Assembly (NCBI GenBank): GCA_003427395.1
Contig: BFEA01000010.1
Span: 1,165,419-1,210,555 of the forward strand
DNA: 45,137 nucleotides
Direction of reading: 5' to 3'
Origin: Chara braunii
Lineage: Eukaryota > Streptophyta > Charophyceae > Charales > Characeae
In this document: positions 20,786 to 30,632 of the stretch, piece after piece
Numbering within the stretch: position 1 is the stretch's first letter
Layout of the letters: each line of letters starts with the position of its first letter
The notes under the pieces: generated by a model
The model's input: the letters and a program-made list of their open reading frames with translations, nothing else
Database searches by the model: none
What the model was told of the DNA's origin: nothing
Made by a program: the position numbers and the translations under genes

Positions 20786-21703
20786 CGAGTTTGTCGTAGT
20801 GTATTTGGACGACATCTTAGTGTTCAACAAGACCCTCGAGGAGCATGAGGGCCATCTGAGGCAGATTCTAGAAAAGTTGAGATAGTCTAATTTTAAGATT
20901 AACCCGAAGAAGTGCGAGTGGGCCAAGACAGAGGTTCTTTACCTACGCCATGTACTAGATGGAGACGACATTCGGCCCGAGGACAGTAAGATAGCGTCTA
21001 TTAGAGATTGGCCGACTCCTCGGACGCCGACAGAGGTACGCTCGTTCCTAGGGTTGGCAATAGGAAGTTTGTGAGGAACTTCTCCACAATCGCTGCTCCC
21101 CTTCGTAGGTTACTGAAGAGATAGATAATTTGGAAGTGGGACCAGGATTGCACACCAACCTTTAAGAAATTAAAGAAGGCCTTAATAGAGTACCCTGTCC
21201 TCAAAGTTGTTGATCCCCGTCATTGCCATTTGTTGTCACGACAAACGCTAGTCAGTATGGCATAGGTGCTGTTTTGCAGCAAGATGACGGCAAGGACTAT
21301 AGACCCGTAGAGTTCATGTTAGCCAGGCTGCCCTGAGAACAGGTAGCAACATCGACATACGAGAGGGAACTCTACGCTCTGAGGCAGGCCCTAGATCACT
21401 GGAAGCACTACCTTCTTAGGAGGCAGTTTAAGGTGTATTCAGAGCATGAGACTCTTAGATGACTAAAGACACAGGCCAAGATGACGCCCAAGTTGACTAG
21501 ATGGGCCATTGAGATAGACCAAATTGACTTCGACTTGAAGCCCATAAAAGGAAAGTATAACGTGGTAGCCGATGCTCTAAGCAAGAAACCGATCTGCAAC
21601 AGAAATAAGAGATACCTATGCACAGAACCCGATCTATAGTGAGCTGCTGAAAAGAGTAAAGGAGGCCCCAGATAGTGAACCGCACTACCGAACCACGAAC
21701 GGG
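20786..21703 (+). pseudogene. element D RT C-terminus and RNase H
   Basis: The stretch begins at the catalytic RT motif ([13 protein letters not shown]). It runs through KINPKKCEWAKTEVLY and the connection RSFLGLA, where a small deletion removes the following tyrosines and shifts the frame. RNase H markers follow: TTNASQYGIG (expected TTDAS, so the first acid reads Asn), an ERELYALRQAL Glu region, SEHETLR (expected SDHETLR, so Asp reads Glu) and VADALS. In-frame stops occur within it. The N-terminal two thirds of the RT is absent. Confidence 0.82.
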
Positions 21704-23060
21704 TTGTTATTCGAGAAGACCAATGTCGCTGACAGACTATGCATCCCCAACAATGAAGAAATCCGTAGGTTGATCTTAGGGGAATGCCACGATACAGAGG
21801 GGCACTTCGGATGGCAAAAGACTTTAGCTAACTTGATGATGTCATATACGTGGTCAGACATGAAAGCAGACTCCATAGAGTATGTTCGAAGTTGCAAAGT
21901 ATGTCAGCGCAATAAGACCACAACAAGAGCCCCTTCAGGTCTTCTTAGACCCTTGCCTATACCCTCGGGACCCAGAGAGTCAGTTTCCATCGATTTCATG
22001 GATATTGGGGTCAGAAGTTGGCATGGCAAAACTCAAGTCATGGTCATAGCAGATCGATTTCGTACGTATGTAGTTTTTGTTCCGCTACATGTAGAAGCGC
22101 GAACTAATTTAGTAATAGGAAAGTTCTTTGATTTCTGGGTAAGAGACCATGGCATGCCGCTGTCCATAGTTAGTGATAGGGACACACAGTTTACCAGTCA
22201 GAATTGGAAGGATCTTATGAAAGTTTATGGGTCTAAGTTATTGATGTCATTAGGCCGACACCCAGAGACGAACGACCAGACAGAACAAATGAATAAAATC
22301 TTGCAACAACTACTCAGAATGTATATTAGACCGGATTAAGTGAACTGGGATGAGATGCTCCCCAAGGTAGCAAACGCCTATAACAACAGTGTTCATTTAG
22401 CTACCTGTAGGACCCCTAACGAGCTGCACAAGTCCTTTAGACCAAGGAGACCGTTTGAAGGACTGTACCGGGATCAGATAAAAAGATTACCACCAAGCAC
22501 CCGAGAGTTTGCATTGCAGCATGAGCAAGAAGTCGCTAAAGTGATTGGGAATCTGAGGAAGGCCCAGTATCGTATGACTGAACAAGCTAACAAGCACCGC
22601 CGACCCTCACAATTTCAAGTAGGCAACTTAGTCTGGGCCAAGTCTAAAGAGTTCGCACCGGAGGAGAACATCTCGCAAAAGCTCTTACCTGCATATAGAG
22701 GACCATGGCCTGTCCTAGAAGTCAAAGGAGGAGAGGACAGACCATTATACACCATAGAGATTCCACTGCATCTCCACACGTACCCTGTTTTCCGTGCGTC
22801 AAAGCTACTACTGTGCACCACCAACGACAGATTTCCTTCGCGAAGGTCAATGATTCCGCCAGATATGGATGGCGCCTATGATATAGATCGCATAGTGGAA
22901 GAGGACGTGTTCAGAAGCGGAGGGCAAGGCCGTCCCCAGAAGCAATACAAAGTCAGATTCGCATATCAGGAGCCGGAGGACGTAGGTGGTTTATTAGAGC
23001 AAACCTATTAGAAATCGCTCCTGACATAGTACACGCCTATGAAAGAGAAAGAAAGGGTAA
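21704..23060 (+). pseudogene. element D integrase and chromodomain, nearly open
   Basis: One reading frame runs from 21704 to about 22983, broken only by a TAA at 22337-22339 where relatives have a Gln codon. Domains in order are the HHCC zinc-binding motif (ECHDTEGHFGWQKT, RSCKVCQRN); the DD35E core with Asp in IDFMDIG, Asp in VSDRD and Glu in HPETNDQTEQ; the YNNSVHLATC segment; the GPWPVLEVKGG SH3-like part; YPVFRASKL; and a chromodomain (YDIDRIVEED...). The chromodomain end (RANLLEIAPDIVHAYE) is in the next frame after a small shift at about 22983. Integrase would insert element DNA and the chromodomain would guide targeting. It is the best-preserved integrase in the window. Confidence 0.88.
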
Positions 23061-23109
23061 AGGTCCTTCCTTGAGTTAGAGTGTTCTCGGAGGACCTCGA
23101 ATCTAGGAC

Positions 23110-23117
23110 GGCGGGAG
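23110..23117 (+). promoter_or_regulatory. polypurine tract of element D
   Basis: GGCGGGAG abuts the TG of the 3' LTR. Confidence 0.65.
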
Positions 23118-23573
23118 TGAAACGGTTTCACCCAGTGGACAAGATAGTTGCAGACATTGAGATTCGACCCCTTGACCTATGCCTGCACCCTGTACATTGA
23201 CCCTGTGTGCTGAGTGAGATTCGATCTCTAGACCTATGCATGTGTCTTGTACAATCACTTGGTGACTATGTGAGATTCGAACCCTCAACCTGCCCTGTGT
23301 CATAGGTTAGGCTGTAATAAGGGAAGTTGGGCTTGATCCCTAGGTATGTAGGTTGGTACTTAAGTCTGTTACCATTAGTTTCAGAACGTCTGTTCTAGAA
23401 GTCTCTACTTACGTCTTCGTAGGCCTGAGAGTCGGTCTCAAGGTAACAGTCCATAGGCTCTAGGTTCCAGAAGAGTCTATCTGGAAGAGTATCTGAGTCA
23501 TCAAGTACCAGGGCAAGGGTTGCACGTGGGGGAAGGTTCTAGCCACGTGGTATGCAGAAGGCTTCGAAAATGT
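23118..23573 (+). repeat. 3' LTR of element D, truncated
   Basis: It follows the 5' LTR from its first base and stops at about 23573, where the sequence turns into gypsy integrase on the other strand. It holds three GAGATTCGA subrepeats at 23159, 23216 and 23272, spaced 56-57 bases. Confidence 0.82.
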
Positions 23574-24300
23574 TGAAAGACTGGGTACGTGCTCAGATGA
23601 GTAGGCACGTCGATCGTGTAAGAAGGACCAAAGGAATCATCTCCTACTCGGTTCAACACCTTCCGCTGACCGTAGTACTGAGGAGGAAGCTTTCATGATA
23701 CACCTTCTTCAGAAAACTCAGACATCTTAACCCAGACATAACTTCCCACTGTAAAAGGGTCAGGTTGGCGTTTTTTGTTTGCATGCTTAATCATGGCATT
23801 GCGTCGCCTTTCCATAGCTGCGACAACAACTTTGAGCAAATGATCAAACTTAGCGTTGTAGCCTAGCTGGCCAGGTGTCAGGCGAGGTGGCTGTTTAGGA
23901 AACAGATAGGATAGAGGATTACGAATTTTCCATCCCAGGTGCAGCCGGTTCGGTGTCATCCCGGTGGAGGAGTGTATGGAGTTGTTGTACAACCCATGCA
24001 CAATCGGCAACTCCTCATCCCAAAAGTTTTGATCAGACACAATTAGAGCTCGGAGAAGTTGGATCACAGTCTTGTTGATCTCCTCGGCCAGCCCATTGGC
24101 TTCGGGATGTCGATCAGAGGTCATCTTGAGTTTGATGCCATAGATCTGGGAGGTGAAGTCCTTCCAATCTGCACTTATGTACCTATTGTCCCGGTCACTT
24201 ACAAGAGTTTTCGGGGGTCCACACTGCAGAATGTACTTTTTGTGAAACTCTTTGATCACAAGGTCAGCTGGGGTGTTGTCGATCGCATTGGTTCGGCACC
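23574..24300 (-). pseudogene. fragment E: gypsy integrase core to C-terminus
   Basis: On the minus strand the frame carries the second half of the integrase core. It has NTPADLVIKEF, VSDRDNRYISADW (second catalytic Asp) and DRHPEANGLAEEINK (catalytic Glu), followed by YNNSIHSSTGMTPN and YVWVKMSEFSEEGVS. After a stop it continues KLPPQYYG and YTIDVPTHLSTYPVF to the left edge. The first catalytic Asp, HHCC domain, RT and gag are absent on the right, and the chromodomain and LTR are absent on the left. The left edge abuts the cut LTR of element D. It could be the 3' part of element F. Confidence 0.85.
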
Positions 24301-25277
24301 GCACAAGGCAGCGCGGGACCCTCCCGACCACGTCACGCAGGAGTTGGTCTTAAATCCTCGTCGCGAATATACATGGAGCTTCCATAAGCCGCTCCGGCCG
24401 AGTGCGCCAGCCATACCTCTCCCGATCCCCTATGACAGGATAGGGCCTACGCGAGGCACGACTTACCTCCACCTTACGGGAGTTGTCACCTCCCTTCGGT
24501 GGGCGTATCCCCGCCGAGCTACTAGTCCACAGTACGAAAGCTGATAAGCTGCAATCGCAGAGGTGGACCAGCTGAGGGCGTTTCACGTTCGTTGTAGCAT
24601 AGGGGGTACCCGTGGTAATACGCCTCTATCGAACCCACACGCGAACCGACATCTTGTGGGGATGAGGTCCCAAGCGCGATTCGTCGTTGGTCGACTAAGA
24701 CGCATCCCACACACCACGCGCACACCACTCTAAAGAACATAAAAATAAAACACACACACACACGCACATATATATACTTATACAGAACGACACTGGACAA
24801 ACAACGTGACAACACTCCTAGTCCCTTACTGACCATCCCATAACTTTCCGATGCGGAAATCGGATAGGCGTTGCACGCGAGACTTAGGGGTAACTCATAT
24901 CGACTCGCAATGCAAGTGTACGCAAGCGGTCGCAATGATGGCGTACTATGTAGTACCTCTACTCATGTGGTCCTCGTTAATCTCGAGGGTCTCATTCGAC
25001 ACTCAAGTGTCGGCTGACACTCGCCTTGAGGGAATGATCTCTTGACGCTGGACAACCGCCAAGTGCGGTTGAGGACCACACCCTCTTCTGCACCCTGCGG
25101 AGAGTGGGTGGTACACAGGTTCATACCTGTGGTGGAAATCGCCTTTTATTGCCCTGGAGACCAGCTCCGTCATCTAGGGCCTGGAAATAAGTCAAGGGGT
25201 CTGACTTTGACGGCTGCCACGGACTACAACGTCGAACCATAGAAACTCTAAAAAGCAAAGTATAAAAGGGAAAGTCC
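24301..25277. other. no gene recognised
   Basis: The composition is GC-balanced to about 24720, followed by a (CA)n/(TA)n patch (24747-24778) and further unassigned sequence. Short frames on both strands show no domain. The stretch may include remnants of unrecognised LTRs. It ends at the poly(T) that marks the 3' end of the LINE fragment. Confidence 0.5.
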
Positions 25278-26790
25278 TTTTTTTTTTTTTTTTTTTTTTT
25301 TTTTGCAAAAACAGCCCTCACCAGTGCTAGAGGTGCTGGTAAGAGCAGACACCGCTAGCACCGTGGGGGGAGGCTCCATCTATTCGTGGGGAGCTTCACT
25401 TGCTGGAAAGCGAGTCCAGCGTCCCATGTACATAGTGAAAATGCAGACTGAAGTAGAGAAAACCCTGCCAGCATTGATTGCTCTGGGGACCAGAGGATTA
25501 ACTGAGCAGGTTGTATCGGGACAGGAACCTCTTTGCCCTATGCAAAGCGCCAGATATGTGCAGCCACCAACTGGTTCCCTTCTCCGAATGAGGGGCTAAT
25601 GCTGGTGCCCCGACGTCTATCAGTCGTGCTTACTCCGCCCCATACCACTGCATGGCCACTACTGCCAACTGATGGGGTGGAAAGGGGTCGGGAAAATTCG
25701 ATGGTGGCCGTAACGGAACCCCTTGGCCCACCGTTGTCCATTCTCTGAAACAGATCTGATAGTCTTTAATGATCAGCTCACGGTTGTCGTCGTGGTTGCC
25801 TGCGTCGTTTGTCCGAGTTTGGCCGCCATCCCACTTGATGGAAGCAATTCGGCCTCCGTTCGCGCCACCCAGCCAGTCCCCGGAAAATTGTCGGATTTTT
25901 TATTTTATTTACTTCTTTGTTTGGCACAGACGTAGCTGGCTTTTGACCCTCTGCCATTGCGTCACAAGTTCTTGGTGTATGAATTGTTTAATCATGTCTG
26001 TCATTTCCTCCCCGGGTATGCGGACTCCCTCCAAGACGTGTATACAGCGTCTCCTCCAGATCGCCCACATAACTGCTCTCCTTCCTATTTTAAACATGTT
26101 ATCTTCAAAGGTGCTTGATGCAGGGGAGCTCTGTGTCTCACACAGGATCGCCCTCCAGTCCCATGACCAGTTTGTTCCAGTGTCCAACAGCCTCCAAATC
26201 CTGTCCCACCATCGCCATGTAAGAACAGACCCCGGGCATTGCAAGAAAATGTGTTCTATGGTTTCCGGGATCTTACGGGAAGGGAGTGCCGTGTGACACG
26301 ATTTGCACCATGGGAGTGCCAGTCCTTTTTGTTCCAGGTAGGTGCGATCTATTAGCCAGTCATTGGTGGGGAGGCAGCGGTGCTCTTTCTGCCACTGCAG
26401 TGAGGCTAGCTTCACAGGTTTGGCCCTTGTGAGGGAGAACCACCGAATGGGGCAGATGGCATCAACCCCGACATTCAGATGAGATCTCCAACGGGTTTTT
26501 ACGGTATCTTTCAAATTCACCTTAGGGCGCAGTAAACGGTAGGTGGCCTTCACCGTCGGGCTGTAGAGCGTCACGTTCTGTGTCTTCGGGGTTTTGCGCG
26601 AGGGGGGCCTCTGCCACTCCTCCGGGTCAAAGGGGAGGTCCGTAATACAGGTCCCCGACTGATATACTATGCAATCCTCCTTATCCCGTAGCACCCGAAT
26701 CCTGTGCGAATCAGTGTTTGGATACCACCTCGTCACGTCCGGGGCATATTTGGTTCGTTTCTCAAATCCTACTTCCCTCAAAAACATAAT
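25278..26790 (-). mobile_element. LINE fragment 1 (5'-truncated, with poly(A) tail)
   Basis: The plus strand has 27 consecutive T at 25278-25304, which is a poly(A) tail on the minus strand. A 3' UTR of about 600 bases and the C-terminal part of a LINE ORF2 follow in that orientation. Similarity to the longer LINE at 30633-34765 begins near 26770, so the 5' two thirds is missing, as is usual for aborted target-primed reverse transcription. I could not identify a convincing target duplication. Confidence 0.85.
25909..26787 (-). CDS. LINE ORF2 C-terminal region with RT zinc-binding domain
   Basis: This 292-residue frame has no internal stops. The centre contains the zf-RVT type domain: WQKEHRCLPTNDWLIDRTYLEQKG, WCKSCH, a HIFLQCP segment, and the TWRWWDRIW motif. 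This region follows the reverse transcriptase in plant L1-like LINEs. It aligns with the LINE at 30492-31732, which is the same family but frameshifted. The ATG at 26787 is probably accidental, as the fragment is truncated there. The C-terminus (VKSQLRLCQTKK) is present here and missing from the longer copy. Confidence 0.8.
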   Translation of the reverse strand: MFLREVGFEKRTKYAPDVTRWYPNTDSHRIRVLRDKEDCIVYQSGTCITDLPFDPEEWQRPPSRKTPKTQNVTLYSPTVKATYRLLRPKVNLKDTVKTRWRSHLNVGVDAICPIRWFSLTRAKPVKLASLQWQKEHRCLPTNDWLIDRTYLEQKGLALPWCKSCHTALPSRKIPETIEHIFLQCPGSVLTWRWWDRIWRLLDTGTNWSWDWRAILCETQSSPASSTFEDNMFKIGRRAVMWAIWRRRCIHVLEGVRIPGEEMTDMIKQFIHQELVTQWQRVKSQLRLCQTKK

Positions 26791-27565
26791 ATGTTTAACC
26801 CTTATTCGCGGTTATTGTAGGCCGCACGAAACATTCAAGATATACATATATCACATAAATATAGAGGGTTATTAGTATAGGATGATCACTTCTCACAATC
26901 ACAGTGAGACTCCTCTCGGCCATATATATATATATGTGAGCGCAAACAATCAAATCCAAAGTCCGAATCGCCAAACATACCTGCAATCACATCAAAGATT
27001 CAACAAAAAAGTCCATGCACTATACGGGGTCAACTTCAAACATTCTCTGTACTCACACCCCTTGCTTTAGCCATACAAACCTCAACCTTAGCGCACCCTT
27101 CCAGCAAATAAAATACTCAGTATCTTTGTTAAATGGCCATTCAATAAAGTCCGGGTAAAAACACAATGAAACATTTCAAACCACAGGGCTAAGGCCTTTA
27201 GGTTGAGTGGCAAGAGTGGATTGGAGTTGAATCGTAGACCGACGAATCGGCAACCGACCTGTTATCAATGATAACAGAAGATGATCCTTGTAGGATCAAA
27301 CTGAATCTAGCCCAAATCCTGAATCAATCGATCAAGAGGACCTGTAACACAAGACAGACCAATCCCCAGACTAGATCTATAAGTCCATGGAGAATAATCT
27401 TCATATCACGATCCCACCGAAATCGTTTTACTTAACTAAGCCTTAATCTACCTCTAAGCCAGTGCCCAAAGCAAAGGTAGATTAATGGCAAAATCTTCCC
27501 TATTCAGGGTGGATAGCCATAACCGCCACCTGTCAAAATATAATCTATCTCCTTTAAACTAAGAA
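26791..27565. other. AT-rich, no gene recognised
   Basis: It contains a TATATATATATATG patch near 26922-26937. No frame shows domain similarity. Confidence 0.5.
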
Positions 27566-27885
27566 AATTTCGGCAGTGTTTCCCATAGGGAAAGTGCCTT
27601 TCCAGAATTTATATTAGCCCAAATATGAAAACATGAATAATTTTCAACTTTCCAAAGTCCAAATTTTGTCTAAGTCCCTGAATTAGCAAAAATTTGGGCA
27701 GCATTCCCTTTAGAAAATAAGACTTCCCAAATTTCTACTAAGCCATATATATAATTTAGACAAGTTGAACTTTGAAAAGTCAAAATTTGACTAACTCCTT
27801 GGATTTGCAAAAATTTCGGCAGCGCTTCCCGTAGAGAAAGTAGCTTACCAAAATTTATACAAAGCCAAGTATAACAAATGATCTC
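27566..27885. repeat. tandem repeat, period about 118-125 bases, 2.6 copies
   Basis: Three units begin AATTTSGGCAGYRYTTCCC at about 27566, 27691 and 27809, and share downstream words (CAAAATTT, GACTAACTCC, AGCCAWRTAT). The units are diverged. A minus-strand frame across them repeats the same protein words, but AT-rich satellite decay explains this better than a gene. Confidence 0.75.
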
Positions 27886-28985
27886 AGAGAATGCAGAAAT
27901 TGACCTAAGTAAGAATAGAGTTAGCTTAAAAAATGCAGAAATTGAACTAACTCCTATCGCTCTAGCACGTCGCGAGCAACTAAAACAACTACCTGTCAAA
28001 CTGGAACTTAGACTAAGTAGAGGCCTCACTCAGCCACATGCAGGCCAAACCACAATGGTAAGTACGCTCACCAACCCCAGGGTTAAACCTTGTCAAACAA
28101 TAGTTCATAATCTTTCATGAGTTGTCCCTTTATACCCATCTTACATAAGGCATAAAGTCAGGCCACCCAAACTTATGGGACATGCTTAACCTTGCCATCG
28201 AGTATACATAAAACAGAGGGCACAACTACTTCTCTCTTCTTTGGGCATATGACTAGGCCATTCTAGTCGCCCTGAACTGTTTAATAGCCATGTTGTATAT
28301 ATCTCTCTGAACTTAATCTTCAAAGCGGGCGTAGGACTGAGCCATTCGTCTTCGAAGCAATGCTCAATCGGCCCAAGTTACCCTCAGTTTGGCCCGTTCC
28401 TTGCCTGCCCTGACTAGGCAAGTACGATTGCCCCGTTCCTTGCCTGCCCTCAGGTTGGCCCCGCAACTCGACTTCGGCGCCTTCCACATGCCAGCCCTTG
28501 AGGTAGGTCTGTCGACCCGGCCTGACGAAGTGAGTGGGGCAACGACCAAGAGGTAAGTCTCTGCCCTTACGACCCTTCACGCTACTCCCACTGTTAGGAT
28601 GAGCAAGATCGGATGAATCTTCCGCTGGAATGCGCAGAGTCATACATCAGTCAATGGTGAACCTTCGAGCATGCTGCCTGCCCCTTCCCCTGCAGTCTCA
28701 ACCAGTCGATCCAATGGGCAACTCCTCAGTCGGTGGGTCCAAAACTCTGCGACTCGCTCCCCGCTGCTTGCCGCCCTGGTCAAATGACAGTCCGAGCAAC
28801 ATGTCAGCAAAAAAAACGCATAAGTCCTCAACTCCCCCTGGCTGGCCAACTCGTCTCCGCCACACCCTCCTGCAGTTCGACCTTCCAGGAAGGCGCTCGC
28901 TCCTCTCTCATTCTGAGCAGAGTCGAAGTGGGTTCTTCGATATGGGACGAACGAGGTCGCTGTGAATCTTTTTTTTTTTTTTTTT
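27886..28985. other. no gene recognised; T run at 28969-28987
   Basis: It includes two copies of CCCGTTCCTTGCCTGCCCT 39 bases apart (28393 and 28432). A roughly 95-base unit at 28548-28645 resembles 34911-35005. A 19-base T run lies at the right end. No coding domain is visible. Confidence 0.5.
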
Positions 28986-29036
28986 TTGCCCCCTAAATAA
29001 GACGAACTTTCACCTAAAAAAACAACTAGCATGTAC

Positions 29037-29771
29037 CAGGGTAGCACCACGTACGTGTATGCGGTGCATACTCGTACGTATGGGCGCGTACACATACGTG
29101 CCCAAAAAGCAGCATACGTGTACGCCTTTTTTTATTTTTTTTTACTTTTTTTTAATTTTTTTTACACATATATAATGTATATATAATATATATAGTTAGT
29201 ATTTAGTGACATATCTCATCCTCCTCCTCCCAATCATGATCTTCCTCCTCCTCCTCCTCCTGCCCTTCCTCCTACCCCTCCTCCTCCTCCTACCCCTCCT
29301 CCTACCCCTCCCGTGGTACTGTCTGTCTATCTGTTCTCCCCCTCCTTTCTGTCTGTCTGTCTGTCTGTCTGTCAGTCTGTCTGTTTGTCTGTTTGTCCTC
29401 CCCCTCCTGTCTGTTTGACTGTCTGTCTGTTTGTCTGTCTGTCCGTCTGTCTGTCTGTCTGTCTGTCCTCCGCCCGTCTGTCTGTCTGTGTGTCTGTCTC
29501 CTCCTCTTCCTCCTACCCCTCCCACCCCTCTCGTGGTACTGTCTGTCTGTCTGTCCTCCCCCTCCTGTCTGTCTGTCTGTCTGTTTGTTTGTCTGTCTGT
29601 CTGTCTGTCCTCCGCTCGTCATACTGTCTGTCTGTTTGTCTGTTTGTCTCCTCCTCCTCCTCCTACCCCCCCTCCTACCCCTCCTCCTCCTCCTCCTACC
29701 CCTCCTCCTACCCCTCCTCCTACCCCTCCCGTGGTACTGTCTGTCTGTCTNNNNNNNNNNNNNNNNNNNTT

Positions 29772-29840
<69 letters not shown>

Positions 29841-30005
29841 AACCAATCCCAACGCCCACCCCCCAACCCCTACCAGGCCCAGACGAACCCGGGAAACGGC
29901 CCGCTGTGACCACGTACGCGGGCCCTAAATTTGCGTATGCGCGCATACGTGCATACGCGTATGCACATATGCGTAGCCCTCGTACGTGTACGCCGTGCTA
30001 CCCAG
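29037..30005. mobile_element. non-autonomous hAT-like DNA element, second copy, filled with (CTGT)n
   Basis: The ends are CAGGGTAGCAC on the left and, inverted, CTGGGTAGCAC on the right. The flanking 8-mers are GCATGTAC (29029-29036) and GCATATAC (30006-30013), differing at one position, as expected for an aged hAT target duplication. The subterminal 70-90 bases on both sides are inverted and built of ACGTAC/GCATAC words. The interior has poly(T), CTCCTC tracts, three blocks of (CTGT)n each headed by CCCGTGGTACTGTCTGTC or similar, (CT)n and (CA)n, and a short gap. There is no transposase frame. Confidence 0.8.
29310..29838. repeat. (CTGT)n / (CTC)n / (CT)n / (CA)n compound satellite
   Basis: Higher-order units recur: a CTCCTCC-rich run, then GTGGTACTGTCTGTCTGTC, then a (CTGT)n run. 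They start near 29313, 29534 and 29731. The last unit enters a 19-base N gap (29751-29769) and then (CT)n and (CA)n. Long cysteine/serine/valine or arginine/threonine frames on both strands are artefacts of the repeat. Confidence 0.9.
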
Positions 30006-30013
30006 GCATATAC

Positions 30014-30632
30014 AAAGTATGTACACTGCTGGTAGTAGACCCAGTGAGTGATCATAGTACTGCTATCAAGGACCACAAGACCATAACTCAGCAGAGTTAG
30101 CGCCACTTACACTCCAGATATCTAGCCAATACCAACATTTGTAGGTCGAGGACCAACGCATGGGCTGACCGAGATATATTTGCCTGTGGCTTGCTTGCAC
30201 CGAATCAGATTGAACAACCTCCCTTCTGACAAAACGGAGCTCGTATTTTGTCAGTGCCAACAAAAACCACTGCTTTCGTTGCTGATAGAGGGAAAATGGT
30301 GATGGCAACATCAACAACATACCCATGATGGCGATGGAGCTATTCTAGTAGGGTTGTAACCTATAGTTTGCACCGGTCTCGCCCTCCCTTTTGCAGGAAG
30401 AACCATCAACCAAACCAGCCNNGGTGTGTACGTGGCATTGCGCTTCCTCTCTTTACGTGTGTTTCAATGGCACTATAGGTGCTTTGCGTGGTCATGCACG
30501 AAGTACTGCCGCTTTGCTTCTGCTCTTCCANTGCATGCGGACACCTGGCNCGAATGATGTTGTAATGACCTTCATCCATACGCGGAGCAAAAGCACGTCC
30601 GTGAAGGCCACATGTGAGAACAACATGGCCAA
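30014..30632. other. no gene recognised; ambiguous bases
   Basis: No domain is visible. Isolated N occur at 30421-30422, 30531 and 30550. The region lies where the LINE 3' end and 3' UTR would be expected, but similarity to LINE fragment 1 stops at about 30633. Confidence 0.5.

Larger units (their letters stand above)
19933..23573 (+). mobile_element. element D: internally deleted Ty3/gypsy element, C-related
   Basis: Two similar LTR blocks (19933-20765 and 23118-23573), both starting TGAAACGGTTTCACCC, flank a plus-strand RT end, RNase H and integrase with a chromodomain. The 5' LTR passes into mid-RT within about 20 bases. Its own end, the primer-binding site, leader, gag, protease and the N-terminal RT are therefore missing. 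The 3' LTR is cut short where fragment E begins. Coding sequence and LTR features show D and C belong to the same or sister families in opposite orientation. Confidence 0.85.

Noticed and set aside
23216-23300. Possible tRNA gene on the minus strand
   Set aside because: Only a T-arm-like word is present; I see no acceptor stem, D arm or anticodon arm at proper distances.
25240-26830. Target duplication around LINE fragment 1
   Set aside because: Sequences left of the poly(T) and right of the 5' break show no convincing match of 7 or more bases.
28969-28987. T run as the tail of another minus-strand LINE
   Set aside because: No LINE coding sequence or related 3' UTR lies to its right; the hAT-like element begins 50 bases away.
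29206-30100. Long cysteine/serine/valine-rich frames (plus strand) and arginine/threonine/glutamine-rich frames (minus strand)
   Set aside because: They are translations of (CTGT)n and (CTC)n repeats inside a hAT-like element, open in several frames at once, without any domain.
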